Assembly: GCF_022539665.2 (NCBI RefSeq) | Contig: NC_081340.1 | Location: forward strand, 2,914,001-2,978,000 | DNA: 64,000 nucleotides | Direction: 5' to 3' | Origin: Daphnia carinata | Taxonomy: Eukaryota; Arthropoda; Branchiopoda; Diplostraca; Daphniidae | Part shown: piece after piece, positions 31,006-43,560 of the stretch | How the letters are laid out: every line of letters starts with the position of its first letter | Numbering within the stretch: the stretch's first letter is position 1 | The notes under the pieces: model-generated | Databases searched by the model: none | Told to the model about the DNA's origin: nothing | The model's input: only the letters and a program-made list of their open reading frames with translations | Translations under genes and position numbers: made by a program

Positions 31006-32585
31006 TTAGTACGGGCGAGGAGGGGGAGGTGGTTGTGACGCAGTTGGCGTAGGAGGATATACTTGTCCCGGAAATGTAGGATATGTAGGATAAAATGGAG
31101 CATTCTGAGTTGGGGGGAGCGGAGGCGGGTAAACCTGTGGAGGAGTGGGGGGAACAGGAGGATTAGTTGTAGGGGGGATCATTGGATAACCTGGAAAAGG
31201 AAATGTATGTCCAACTGGAGGCGGTGGAAGCGTATGTGATACATTAATAGGAGGTGCAACGTTCATGCTGGGTTGAACGCCGACGGGTAAAGAAGTAGCA
31301 TTGGCAACTCCCATTGCGTAATTGACATATCCAGCTGCTGCTGCTACTTCGACGTTGGGTTGCATAGCGTCCAACCGTTGATCAAATCCTCCTGCTGCTC
31401 GTCCACCGGCTGGCTTCGTAGGAGTTGTAATTGGTAACGCAGTCTGCACTTTGGTTGCACCCAGTGCTGGGTTCCCTTGAGGAGAATCAGTTCTTGCAGG
31501 TTGCTGAGAGTACAAGTCCAACACCTGGTGACAGATATCTAGAAAGTTTGGAAGTTGGGACGATGAAAAACATTATAAAATTGAATTACTTTAGTAATTT
31601 AGCTAACCTTCAAGTATTTCTAAACTGATATCTTCCACAAACATGTCCCACCAGCGTATGTGTCGAGGTTGTCTACCGCTCCAATCCGTGATTTCAAATT
31701 TACTTAGTTTCCCCGCCAAGTACATCAAGGCAATAGCAATTACTTCAGGTTCCCATTGCAAACACAATGTAGTGCACAAGCTGATTTCATAATGTGGGGA
31801 AACATTAACAGAACAGTGAATGAATTCACATTTTAAAACATGCTGTTTACCAACCTATCATTGACAAATGTCCATGCCATTTGTACCATTTTTTGGAGCT
31901 TAGATTTATCTCCTTCAAAATAATTTAGCATTAGACTCTTCCTCCGAATATGTTAAAATATAACAGATACCTTTCAGAGATTTGGCATACTTAATGAGGT
32001 AGCCATACGGGTGTTCAACTTGTAAGTCAAATCTTATTGTCTGTAGTAAAATTCTTTCAAGTGTCATAACCTCCTCCTTTAAAAAAGAAAAAGAGAAAAA
32101 AGAGCTTGTTATATGATCAACTGTTACATCTACCAAATTTGAGAAGAAAAATAACCTTAGCATCTTCTCCAAACTGTTGGAATTGCGCTTCTGACAATGA
32201 TGCCTTGGCCACCTTAATAATGTCCTTACATTTCTTTGGAGTTTCTTCTACTTTTCCCGCAAGAAAGAGGCTATAGATACAGAAATTACAGAAATTTTTT
32301 TGTGAAATTACAATTATCTACATTTACAATTATGAAAAATTACCAGCAGCATGCAGTGACATAACGGGGGAACTCTTTGAAAGAGTGGAACATGTAGAAT
32401 CGGTGGAAATAAACAACTCCTGTGGCCATTGTATCATACCGAAGGCCCATTTTTGTTCCAGTATCGATGATGAACCTAGCTCCTTCTTTTCGGTAACGAG
32501 ATTCCGTTTCAAAATCAATACCATCTTGAATTGAAGGAGTCTCTCTTTTCAAATCTTTTTTTTCGTAGTACCAACACGGCATCAT
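31006..32585 (-). CDS. CycK: Cyclin K
   Basis: Regulatory partner of CDK12/CDK13, which phosphorylate the RNA polymerase II C-terminal domain during elongation. Exons from the 5' end: 32585-32344, 32270-32156, 32076-31971, 31912-31855, 31780-31608 and 31538-31006, about 405 residues. The double cyclin fold is clear: [10 protein letters not shown], then [77 protein letters not shown] and [14 protein letters not shown]. The cyclin part ends [12 protein letters not shown] and is followed by a proline-rich tail of about 165 residues, as in other cyclin K proteins but shorter than the vertebrate tail. ATG ATG at 32585 is chosen because it directly precedes the conserved PCWY motif. Confidence 0.95.
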
Positions 32586-33716
32586 CGTCAAATATGTAAG
32601 ATGCGACGCTATATTTTCTTCAATCGACTGGCCACTACAACTTATGAAAGTAATGTATTGGATAAACTGCGAATCAAAATATTTCACAAGACTTCTTTTT
32701 TGCTATGCTTCTGGGCGCCAACTTGACATCTGCAATGTTCGTCTGCTTGCTTAATGGGCAAGCATCAGCATGATGAAAGGATGTGGATATGGAAGTAAAA
32801 CTCGGCCCCGGTGCACCCACGGGTTAACCTTGATCAGCTTACCGGAAGGTACTGGCATGATGGTGAAAAATACGCTGAAAAAAAAAATACATTTTACGTG
32901 TGATACGCCAATCTCTTCTGGTATTAAGCTCGTCAGGGTTAACCCATGAGTGCACCGGGAGTGAGCCCTATATAAAATCAATCATGGCTAATGAGTAGGC
33001 TGAAGAAACCAATATAATTAATACTGACAACGCAGCTGTTGGAGAAACCTTTCTGCTCAATGGTTCCTAGTCCATACGGCTAAATTTCATTTTTAAGGTT
33101 TTCCCTAATTTACCTGGAATTCCCACTCCATTTTTTAGAAAATGATAGGAAAAATTTGCCGATGGGAGAAACTGGTTTTCTTGTTATCAAAACAATTTCT
33201 AGTGGTAGACGTGCACTGACTTTCTTCTGGAATATAGCCAAAAATGCCAAGTGTCACTGCTCAATGGTTTTAGTTTTAGTCAACGACGAGGATCGACGAT
33301 CGAGCCATCGAGCGGTAGCATTAGGCTTGACGCTTCGTCTACTGACGTCATCAAATGTGTGATCTCGACGCGGTGTACTAAAACCAGTTCTGTCCTGTCT
33401 GAGAAACTGGGGCAAGTTATATTGTTGTTTTTGTAAGCTACTTGGACCACAATTCTAGGAGTTCCCTTCCTTTCTCTGGTAACCTCCCTTTTCTCTAGAA
33501 TCGCCCTCCCGCCCTCTGCCTTTAAGTGTCTTCGTACTCTTTCAAGACGCGTCAATCCAACAGTGATCGCCGTACGATGTGGCCGTTTTCGTAGCCCAGT
33601 CTTCTTTATCTCCCTTTGCCGTCCTTCCGATTCCTTCGTTTGTGATCACCACCCCTCATTTTCCTTTTAGATTTGTTTTGCCCTTGTCTGTCTGCTAAAG
33701 TCGAAGGCCATTGAAA
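32586..33716. other. Spacer between cyclin K and ChaC (head to head)
   Basis: No protein gene is recognised. The divergent promoters of cyclin K and ChaC must lie here. The only structure seen is an imperfect inverted repeat at 32797-32970. Confidence 0.5.
32797..32970. repeat. Imperfect inverted repeat around a GGTTAACC core
   Basis: About 38 bases at 32799-32842 (ccccggtgcacccacgggtt...) pair with 32926-32968 on the opposite strand, separated by about 85 bases. Each arm includes GTGCACC and GGTTAACC. It lies upstream of both flanking genes. Confidence 0.6.
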
Positions 33717-35862
33717 ATGAATCCGAATGAATGCAGCACCAACTTGTGGGTGTTTGGCTACGGCTCTCTTTGCTGGTTACAAGGTTTTGACTACGGAAAT
33801 CATCAGCTAGGATTCATCCGTGGATTTTCGCGAAAATTTTGGCAAGGCAACAATTCTCATCGTGGCACAAATGATAAGGTAAGAATATTGACACTCATAA
33901 GTTTTGGAGAAAACTTTGAAAATGTATGCATGTCAATTTGTTCGTCAAATTGCATCATCTTTTTAACTGCGCGCTCAATGCTTGAATAATAAACCACCAG
34001 ATAGCGTGGCGGGGTTTATTTTTGTTGCATCACTCAATGTGGTGTTTACCCATACAATCGCATAAGGATGCTACTGCGCAAAAGTAATGGAAATGTGTAA
34101 CATTCATTAGTAGCTATTGTGTGCGGTAAGAATATGTAAATGTTCGAAATTGCATTTGAAAGGAGTCATTTGGAAGAAAAATGGAAGGTCCTTTTATTAT
34201 TATTATTTTTTTTATTTTTAGATATATCTTTACCTTTTTACATATATATAATGATATACGTACATAATTACTAATGTTATATATTGGTTGTTTTCTTTTG
34301 CAGCCGGGGCGCGTAGCAACTTTGATCAAAGAAGATGAAGTAAGTTATTGACCCGACCGTATCTATATTTATCTTTTTGTCAACGGTAACACGTCTAATG
34401 CTCGAGTAACTAAAAATACGCGAAACGGGGTTTGAACTAGATCGGACTGAATTGCAAAAACATATGGCATTACCGAAACCGCAATGTCACTTCTTCCTAA
34501 TTAAATTCAACCACTCGTTTTGCTCGAAAAATTAATGTTACTACGAGAGCCCTTGCTGTGTTCCAACACCTTTTGTTTATAAATATTTTTGAAATCGTTT
34601 TTCGCAGGCCGTCACATGGGGCCTGGCTTTTGAACTGTTGGGTGAGACGGCACTACGGTATCTCAATGATAGAGAATGTACAAAAGGTGGTTATGAAACT
34701 CTGATCACCACGTTCTTCCCCCGGAACGGCGTCATGACACCATTTCCGGTTTTGGTATTTCGAGCTACGGAGCACAACCCACAAGTAATATCATTACATT
34801 TTTTAAAATGATGGTTTCAACGTAATACATCTAAACTCTCTTTGAACAATTTTGATTCAGTGGTTGGGCCCTGCTCCGCTGGCTGATGTGGCTGCACAGG
34901 TATGGATGACGTAACATAACATCAGGATATCTGTGTAACAGTAGACGTCTTTTTCGTCACGCTATCAAAACTTTCCCGGTTTCGACCATCTCTGGGAACA
35001 TTTTGATACATGGACAGTGAGTTTGAGACGTCTCATGTTCCCTTCTAAATTACAATTGCCTTGGCCGGGTAGAACGTGCAAGGTTGACGTAACCCACGCA
35101 CTGGGAACGGACTTGATATTTTCCAGTGAATGCGACAGGTGGAAGAGGGATTTTAAAAAATAATAATAAATTTAACACCACAAACGTATCTAATTTAAAA
35201 TTTCACGTCTCGACCGTGTGTTTAGGCAACGGAACAGAATTACTTTTATCATCCTATTTTCTTGCTATTGAAGGCAACAAAGAATAATATTTCCCTAATA
35301 TTTTCCTTTTTATACATAAAAAGTTTCAAATAGGGTGGGTGACGTTTACGATATTTACGGCTTTCTTGCTTAGAAGTTAAATTTCTGACCACATTTTTGT
35401 GGTAACCTGCAAATAAGCGTACTGTGTTAAACCGAAAAATTTACACCCCATTAATAATTTATTTATGAATTTCAGGTCACCGAATGCAGGGGAGAAGCTG
35501 GACATAACAGCGAATATGTTTTACGCTTAGCCGAATTCTTTCGGTAACTTTTGACATTAAACATATTGGAATTATGCCTTTTTTGAATAATGAATTGATT
35601 TAAACGAATTCGCAGTGATAATCTACCAGAAGTCCATGACGAACACCTATTCACACTAGAGCGTCTAGTTCTAAAGCGGATGAAGGAGAAAAACATCAGT
35701 TCCACTGAAGACGCACCAGCCACTCAAGCTAAACAAGAAGTCATTTCGATAGCCCTAGCTGCCCAACCGGATAACAATCCGGAACAGGAAGTTCGACGCG
35801 ATTCCTTCCAATATTCATCTCGAGTCCCTCCTTCCAAGAAACTCCTCTGTCTCAAAGTCTAA
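33717..35862 (+). CDS. Chac: ChaC-family gamma-glutamylcyclotransferase
   Basis: Glutathione-specific gamma-glutamylcyclotransferase, releasing 5-oxoproline and Cys-Gly in the cytosol. Exons: 33717-33878, 34304-34339 (a 12-codon microexon), 34608-34784, 34861-34899, 35476-35543 and 35616-35862. Diagnostic motifs: LWVFGYGSLCW (substrate loop), FIRGFSRKFWQGNNSHRG, PGRVATLI, WGLAFELLG and LNDRECTKGGYE with the catalytic Glu in the RE pair. Then WLGPAPLADVAAQ, CRGEAGHNSEYVLRLAEFFR and DEHLFTLERLV follow, collinear with CHAC1/CHAC2. After the domain comes a polar tail of about 60 residues rich in Gln, Glu and Ser that I do not know from vertebrate members. Total about 242 residues. The intron before the microexon (425 bases) and the one at 34900-35475 are long for this gene-dense region. 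Confidence 0.93.
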
Positions 35863-36490
35863 CTTTGATCTCTCTCAACCCTTCTCCAATGACAATTACA
35901 AAACATTTTGGTTTACAGAAAATGAAAAGAAAAGACAAAGATTTGACTGATTCGACAATATGCACACTCTCTTACACTCACAATTTTTCTGAAATGTGTC
36001 ATTTTGTTATCTCAAAAGAGGATGTTCCTAAACTCCTGCCCAAGTCTTCTAAATGTCACCAAATCATAAAGCCATGCATGATGTATCCGTCCAGTGCATG
36101 CAGTTATTTTAATCTTTACTTTTGTGAAGATCATGTGAAATTTAGGATGCTAATTGCTTCCCTTCACTTGTTCAAAGCATTTGTTCAATGATACTGTTTT
36201 CGAGCCATTAAAAAAAAAACAAAAAAAAACATTATGTTTTGGAGGATTTCCCGAATGATTTATTTTGGTTTCCACCAAAATTCAGATTAATTACAAATAA
36301 CCATGGTAACGTTTAAAATTCAAAATCCCCAAGTCCATAAGCTCCGATGGTCATACTGTCCATTCAAAAACAACAAAGTCCTTGCACCGGATCGAAACCG
36401 ATGATGAATGACTAGTCTTGTTCTTCTCAAGCCCGCATTCATTTAAATAAACGTGCAAGTCAAATGTTTCATGAAAATAAAATTCTTGTC
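35863..36490. other. Convergent 3' interval between ChaC and serpin 2
   Basis: No coding signal beyond chance ORFs. A-rich runs occur near 36210-36230. Both flanking genes end here. Confidence 0.5.
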
Positions 36491-39110
36491 TTAATTTCCT
36501 GATGAGAAACGATATTCGGGGAAAAAGATAGCTTGCAATTCAGGTGCCGAACTCGTAGGATATGGAAAGTAAGGGTTTGTTTGAACGGGATACCATGTAG
36601 CTGAGAGGATAACGGGCCGATTATTCAATAATGTCATATCACCGTTTGATGGAGCGAAACCCGGCGCACCACCAACATTTTGTTCGTTTTGATTCCAAGC
36701 GTTATTTACGTTGCCTGCCGCGAAAGCGAAAGATGGCTTGGGAGCAACAGTTGGTACAAAAAACATATTAGGTGTTAATGCAGAGCTTGACATTTGCCCA
36801 GTTAAAGGCGTTAATTCTTCCGGCTTCATTGTCACTGTGGGGAGAACTGGCCCACCGAAAGATTCTGGAGAAGGTGCAACGTTATTGGCCGGCCTATAAA
36901 AACTAGTCGGTGGTTTGCTATCAGGTTCCGGGCTGTTGATTGGAATTATCACTTCTGGTAAAGTCGGCTTGTTAAACCACAGAGGATCTCTCAAGCGTGT
37001 ACTAATGGCTTCATTTTCGGATGTGGACGGCGCCGCGGTTGGTACAACATCTGGAAGGGCAGTTAAATTACGAAGTTCTCTCTTCCACCGACGCTCGTCA
37101 AAATCCTGGTCGGGAAATACGATGGCAGTATGCATGTCCGGGACGCGTGGGAAATGTGAAAAGTACCGATTCGCGAAATGTTTAGCAGATTTAAAATAAT
37201 TAATGTAAGATGGTTTTTGCGGATAAACGATTTGGTCGTCATTTTCAATAGACTGCGCCGATGGGAAGGGTTTTAAAGTAGGTCTAAACTCCGGTCTAGA
37301 CCATTCGGCAATATGTTTTGTGCGGCCGGTATCTGTTTTGGTGAAAGTATTTTGTTCACTTTGCTCGGCTTTTGCCATCGATGGGTCGTTAGAATCGTAG
37401 TGCCGATTTAAATTGGGGGTTTGGTTTTGAAGCGGGTTGGAAACGCGGCCCATTATCAGTGGAATATTGTCATTTTCTCGATCAATCAGATAGATTAAAA
37501 ACGGTCTGTCAGCTCGAAATTCCATAGGACCGACGTAGATACCGGCGCCACCCATAAGTGGAATTACTTCTAAGCCTAAAATTAGTCAAACCAACTTTAG
37601 AGATCAAAAATTTCTAATTTTATTTTGTCTGAGAAACAGATTACCTGTGGTTGCGCTTGCTTCACTTCCGCCCTCATTCACTTCAAGGGTTGATTGATGG
37701 TATATACTAGATACTCTTAGCTTTGATGAATCGGAGCTCATGCCAGAAAGGTCCGCCTCATGTGTGAATAAATTACGGATGCCCATCTATAGTATAAGAA
37801 TAAACGATTGTACACTAAACTCCACGTCTGGGATTGATTGACTTTTCATCATCTCTAATCAAAAATACCTTTCTAAAGACATGAGACATTTCAGCGCCAA
37901 ATTTCATTTTGAATTTCGGTAAGGTAATGTTAATGTCTCGGTGGATCATTCTTCTCAACATAGTGGTGGGTGTATAACCGGAACTAAGCATGTAGCTCTC
38001 GATGTCACTTAGTTTTCTGTTTCGGTCAGGTAAAACGCACAGCAACCCATAGCGTTTGCCCTAAATACTCATCAAATCAAGAATGTTTCTCGTCAAACAT
38101 GATACAGAACCCTAGATAATGATATTAAATAAAATAAATAATGTGTACCTGATATGGCATAAATATGGCTTTGGTTCCAACATTGTCAAGAATCCCCGCT
38201 TGAAACGTACCAGAACCATGCATCATTGGTGCCACGACAGATTGTCCATCTGCCATAAAAAATCGTTCTCTGTAAGTATCTGATTTGTTGAAAGTGTGAA
38301 GCCAAACTCCTTTAAAGTAAAACGCATTAGCCAGAAGCAGCTGTGTCTGCTTTGTTATCGATCCTACAAACAACAACAAGGATATTAAAACACATCGGCT
38401 TGTGTCACAACTGCGGAATAGACTTACCTCTGGGAAAGAGATCTATAATATGACCCCGAGTAATATTTTCGATTCGCTGATTGATCACCTGTCGTACTTC
38501 TTCCGGGCGGCTAAAATCAGCGTCTCGAACTCGCGTTTGAAAGACGTCTTGAACTGATCTTGCGTATTCTGCTTTTATAACTAATCCACGTGGAATCCAC
38601 AAGAGATTCGCCATATCCAGCACGGCATCTTGATTCCTCTCTGCCTGTTGGATGCGAGGATTTCAAATTCATTTAATAAAGTTGCAATGTTCTTTACCGT
38701 ATCAGGTAATATACCGTCATCGATGCGATGATACGAGTCATGCCGCCCTTCCTCGTTAAGGCGTCCGTCGACAACCGCAATACTTGCTGAATTTGGCTCA
38801 ATGTTGCACCTTTAGCTCCAAGCGAGGCCAGCGACATAGCCGCAAAAAGACTCACAGGGGAAAAAACGAAATTTGCGGTTCTGTCACCGCGTTCGATATT
38901 CTGAAATGTGAAAACCAAATTTATGTGTTTTACTTAACATTGAGTTGAAAAATTAAATATATACTTGAGAAAATTCGTTTGTAAACAGATGCAAAGATTC
39001 CGCAACATTATTCATCGCCAGTAACTGGGATTTTCCCGTCCTCGAACAATAAAGCGTCAGAATGACGCAACACAAAAATTGCGTGGCTCCAACTAGTTTG
39101 GCAAGATAAT
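36491..39110 (-). CDS. Serpin with a long proline/serine-rich C-terminal extension
   Basis: Exons from the 5' end: about 39110-38966 (start unresolved), 38900-38715, 38644-38428, 38363-38149, 38060-37869, 37786-37645 and 37575-36491. Serpin motifs: NFVFSPVSLFAAMSLASLGA, LLANAFYFKGVW, NITLPKFKMK, EVNEGGSEASATTG (hinge), ADRPFLIYLID and LIMGRVSNP. The reactive loop reads GLEVIPLMGG, so P1 is probably Leu or Met, unlike the Arg of the other serpin. After the normal serpin end at NP, the reading frame continues for about 310 residues of low-complexity Pro/Ser/Asn sequence with RRWKREL and several PT-rich blocks. Exon 1 reads LVGATQFLCCVILTLYCSR, a signal-like segment, but no in-frame ATG precedes it, so the true first exon is probably further upstream. 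Confidence 0.85.
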
Positions 39111-41329
39111 GGGGAAAAAAGGCCGAATGGTTATTTAGGAATTTGCATCACTGTTATGATATCATCTTCCTGTCACAGGAAGTTTGTTGTAATTATTGTT
39201 CCCAAGTTATAGATTTAAAAATATGTATGGCAGCATACTTGTACCTTAAAGCACTTTAAACGAAAATGACAAAAGTGATGTTTTTTTTAATACATAAAAC
39301 ACGTTTTCGTTTTTAGGGGAACGGGAGAAACGCTAATATTTGTAAGCTGTGTTTGCAAAGAATAGTGTAATTTCTCCTTATATAGTTGTGATTGTAACAA
39401 TACTTCTGAATTTTTTTGCCAGGGAGTGTTGCTTAAATTCTAGGAAATACCAAAATCAAAGAAAGTGATAGATATAAGGTTACCGATTTTCATGGCTGAA
39501 TGTAACTTCAAGAAGATCACTGCTCGTTTCGCTTGTTGGGGGTCTCAATCTGGTGAATTAAACAAAAATTTTTGACAGGTAAACATGTATGACCACGATT
39601 CACAACGATCGAGCACTGGTTCGTTCTCAACAAACGATTGACTACTGAGTTGGCTTTGATCTATCCTTAACGTGTACATGGCCTTCAAAAGTTAGCCTCG
39701 CCCATCGACTCCAACGTTGAATTTCCTCTAAAAGCCCAAAACAAAAAAAGACAATTCGACGAGGATTTTAGTGGTTGGCCAAGAGCCAAAACAATCAAGC
39801 CCCGAAGGGCATACAAATTGTTCGTGTTATAGACGAAGCCTTTTTCAATTCGCTTATGCCAAATCAGGATTTGTGTTTTACTTACACTGTTACAAGAAAT
39901 TTTTTCAAAGCTTGGAATAAATTAATGATGCAGAAAAAAGCCTTTTTACTTTAAGATAAGGGGAGCTATCAACAAAAATTCTGCCACTGTAGAAAACTCT
40001 TAAACAGTTCTACAGAAACGATAGTGATCTAGTTTTAGTAAAATAATTATATCGGCTAAGGTGAAAGCAAAAAAAAAGAGTTCCCTGAGAAACTAGGAAA
40101 CTATCATGAAAAATAAAGATGTTCCCACTCGAACGATTTGCGAGAATGCTACGATCCATCTTGTGCAAGGGATGCATTGCCATAATGAATATATCACGTC
40201 CCTAATGGAACAGGGTCTAAGTCAATTTTAAAGCTAAAACTTGCAAAGAACACTTTAAACTATGCCTTATATTCGTATTAAAAACGAAGCCAGGAAATGA
40301 AATCGAATAGTAATTTCAGTGGCGCAGATTTTAATTCGCGTTGTCTATGAACCGAAAATAATGCAGATTTTTATTACATATGTACATCGCAAATCCTTTT
40401 TTGTTTCTTTCCCATTTGCAGTCGGGGATGTAAAGTTCTTTGGCAAACTGCACGAGATTCCAGAATAAGGACTGATAAAAAAAAAAATGTACGAGATTTT
40501 TTCGAGCTTTAGCCTACAACTCCGTCTGCAGGTACGAATAACTCTGGGGAGGGGGGGGGATCTAAATTTATTTTTATTGATACTATACTGATTGATTCAT
40601 TTTTTATTGACACGATTATACATTTAAAATAAAGCGCACAAGGAAAGATATATTTGTTACCTTTTAGGTGAGAATTCCCGGCACAAGAATTTCGATTGCT
40701 GAGTTCCAGATCCCATCTACAACTTATATTCAGCTGGATTGAATCAAATTCACGCAAAAATGGATTTTGCTGAATTCAATTTAGGTGAAATACAATCCAT
40801 CTCAAATTGCGCTGAACTAAATATTCACAAAGTAAATAAAAAATACACAATTTTCACAAATTTTCTTGGCTCCTTTCCCTTCCCCTCTGTTCGCAGCAGA
40901 CTATTTTACCACACGTAATTTTTTATTTACAGTTGCAGCAGTCATATTTCTGTGTTGTCTGCAATTATAGTAATTGTTCTTAAATATAAAAGAAAAGAAA
41001 AGAAAAATTTTTAACGCGGTTGAAAACTCGCGATTTTTTAATTACTGTTTATAGTAATTGTATTTATTATTTATTTATAGATTGCCGTGCTTCTTTCGTC
41101 TTCTTTTCGCATACAACATTGCAATATATGAAAGAGGAGGAGCTAAAATCCAGAGATGGGTAGTGAATTGGAGAAAAAACGACTAGGGCGAGATTAATTT
41201 CAGCTAAAATAAATTTCAAATCCAACTTCACGCAAATCTGTACATTAAAAAAATCGATTCGTAATAGAAAGTTTCAGAGAGCTATAGTTAGACCCTAAGC
41301 AAGTCCGTTTCTTTTTGTTTAACCATGGC
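39111..41329. other. Intergenic, no gene seen
   Basis: About 2.2 kb of AT-rich sequence with only short chance ORFs and no recognised repeat. It must contain the serpin 2 promoter and possibly its true first exon. It ends at the border of the large element. Confidence 0.5.
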
Positions 41330-43560
41330 AACGTTCTTAAGGATCTCATTCCTCTGAATTTGAAACGCTGTTTTGAGGTGAGCTTAAACGTGGGGTGCTA
41401 CTTCCAACTGGCTGTATCGCTCAAAATCGCCATTTTTATGATAAATTCAATCGTCGATTTCCTGTCAAATTCCCGTCTCTTGACAAGGTAACATCAAATT
41501 AATGTAGTAGGTATTATACCAAAGAAAGGATATACTACTTAGGGGGAAAATGTTATGTTACAAATGTCGAAGAATTGTTTGCTGGGAAAGGGTATATGAT
41601 AAAATTTTACTTTGCATAATCTATATTGTTAATTTTACTTCCATGGCTATGCATATGAAGCATTAAGACACATTTGAGTGAAAGGTTTAGTTCTCTTCAG
41701 GTTTTTGTCTTAGTATATACTGAGATGCAATATCAGCCATATCCAAAGCTACATACAAAATCAACAGGATCAACTAGATAGGTATCACCAATTTTAAACT
41801 ACCTTCTCGTTTGACAAAGGTAGTACATAACACATGTGGAAGTGGTAAAATTCACCAAGTAAAGCTTATTGAGTCATTGTTTTATGATTCCAATCATCAT
41901 TATATTAATAGTAATACAACAACATTATATCAGTAAAGCAATACTTGGTTAACCAAATTTTAAATTTTACCAGAAAAATTGTTGTTTGTAACACATATCC
42001 CAGCTTTAATTATTAGTCGACACATTGGTAAAAGAGTTTTGTACTGGAGCTATACATAATATTTTGTATTTGTTTTTTTTAAATTAATGTTAAATGTATA
42101 ATTAATTTTCTTTCTGTTTTCTTGTTCCATAGATTGCCTGCTGTTCATTTCTTACCAATTTGATTTTATTATTTGAAAGCAAAAGGGCAGAATGCAGACG
42201 AGGGAGTAATCCAGAATGTGTTGAGAGTGTAAGACAAGGTGCTCTTTCTAAACTTCAAAGTAATTGCAAAATCACCATTGTTTTGCCAGACTGGTGGTAA
42301 CAATATTTTCATTTATTGTTTATATTATATATATATTATTATTTATTCATGATATCTGAAATTTTTTACTCCTAATGGATTTTTCTTTTTTGCAATAGTA
42401 AATAATAATTTCTTGTCATTAAGTGACAAGGAGGAGAGAGAGCCAAGGCAACTGCCAAGATTTCATTCTCAATAACAAGCTGATATTTTTTTTTATAAAA
42501 ACGTTAGGAAGGAATGAAATTGTTAAATGATAGTTATGGCCAACAAATATTGAGTTATACTTTTTAGGTTGAGGTTCCCAACTGTCAATGTTAAGTCCTC
42601 TTCTGTTAAGCCCCTTTTTGTGAAAACATGGTTCTGTAATTTTTTTATTTTTTTTTTTATACAGCTAGGTGAATATGTCTGTCTGAAGAATGTAAATGTG
42701 ACTACAGGGGGGGGGGGGGAATCAGGAGTTAGGCAAGATAGAAACGTTCTTCAACAAGGTAAATGCTCATTTTTTTTATTTTTCAAAATGATGATTTGGT
42801 TAATACTTTTACTGAAGCATGGTGTTTAGTGGGAAATCCATTTTGAACAGCTTACGGAAACCCTGAGGACTTAACATAAGCCATTATTGTTGGCACTTTC
42901 GCCATAGTAAAACAAATCTAAAGTCTATTGGAGTTCGTTTTTACTTATACTCGCCTCACACATTTCTAAAAATGTGTCTGTTTCCCTTTAATAGGTGGGG
43001 TGCTGTTTTCTGAAAGCCAATTTTTTTGCTCATAGGTGGCGCAAATGATTTTTCTATATGTTAAGCTTCGCTTCATGGGTGGCGTGAAATTTCGGAAATG
43101 TTCGCCAGTTCATAGGTGAAACCGATGGTTGAACAAGGGTTTCTTATTCATAGGTATCGTAAACCGATAACTTTTTGGAATGGTTAGGGTTTTGTTAATA
43201 GGTGGCGTAAGCTGTTTTCTAAAATGTTTTGGTTTCCCGTTCATAGGTGGCTCTCGTATAATGTTTCGGTCTCTGGATAATAGGTGGCTCTGCAACAATG
43301 TTTCGATTTTCGGATAATAGGTGGCTCTGCAGTAATGTTTCGATTGCCGGATAATAGGTGGCTCTCTAATGTTTCGATTTCTGGGTGACAGGTGGCTCTG
43401 CAATAATGTTTTGGTTTTCGGTTAATAGGTGGCTCTCCTGAAATGTTATGGTTTTCGGTTAATAGGTGGCTCTCCTCTAATGTTTCAGTTTTCGGATAAT
43501 AGGTGGCGCTACTGAAATGTTTCGATTTCCTGATAGTAGGTGGCCCAAGTTTACATTATC
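41330..43560. mobile_element. Outer segment of the large palindromic element (copy 2)
   Basis: It is homologous in inverted orientation to 24980-26730. The outer 100-200 bases (around 41400-41500) contain the terminal block with caaggtaacatcaaatt, which recurs inverted at 51760-51865. The right part is a minisatellite. No intact ORF of note. Confidence 0.75.
43000..43560. repeat. Minisatellite of about 39 bp, about a dozen units
   Basis: Units follow the pattern ataggtggctctg, then aataatgtttcgattttcgg, with length variation. Three reverse-complement units are at 25035-25135. The array marks the junction between the outer segment and the POLR3A arm. Confidence 0.85.

Noticed and set aside
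32751-32981. A short minus-strand ORF (MPVPSGKLIKVNPW...) as a small mitochondrial protein.
   Set aside because: It coincides with an imperfect inverted repeat and I could not match it to any small respiratory-chain subunit.
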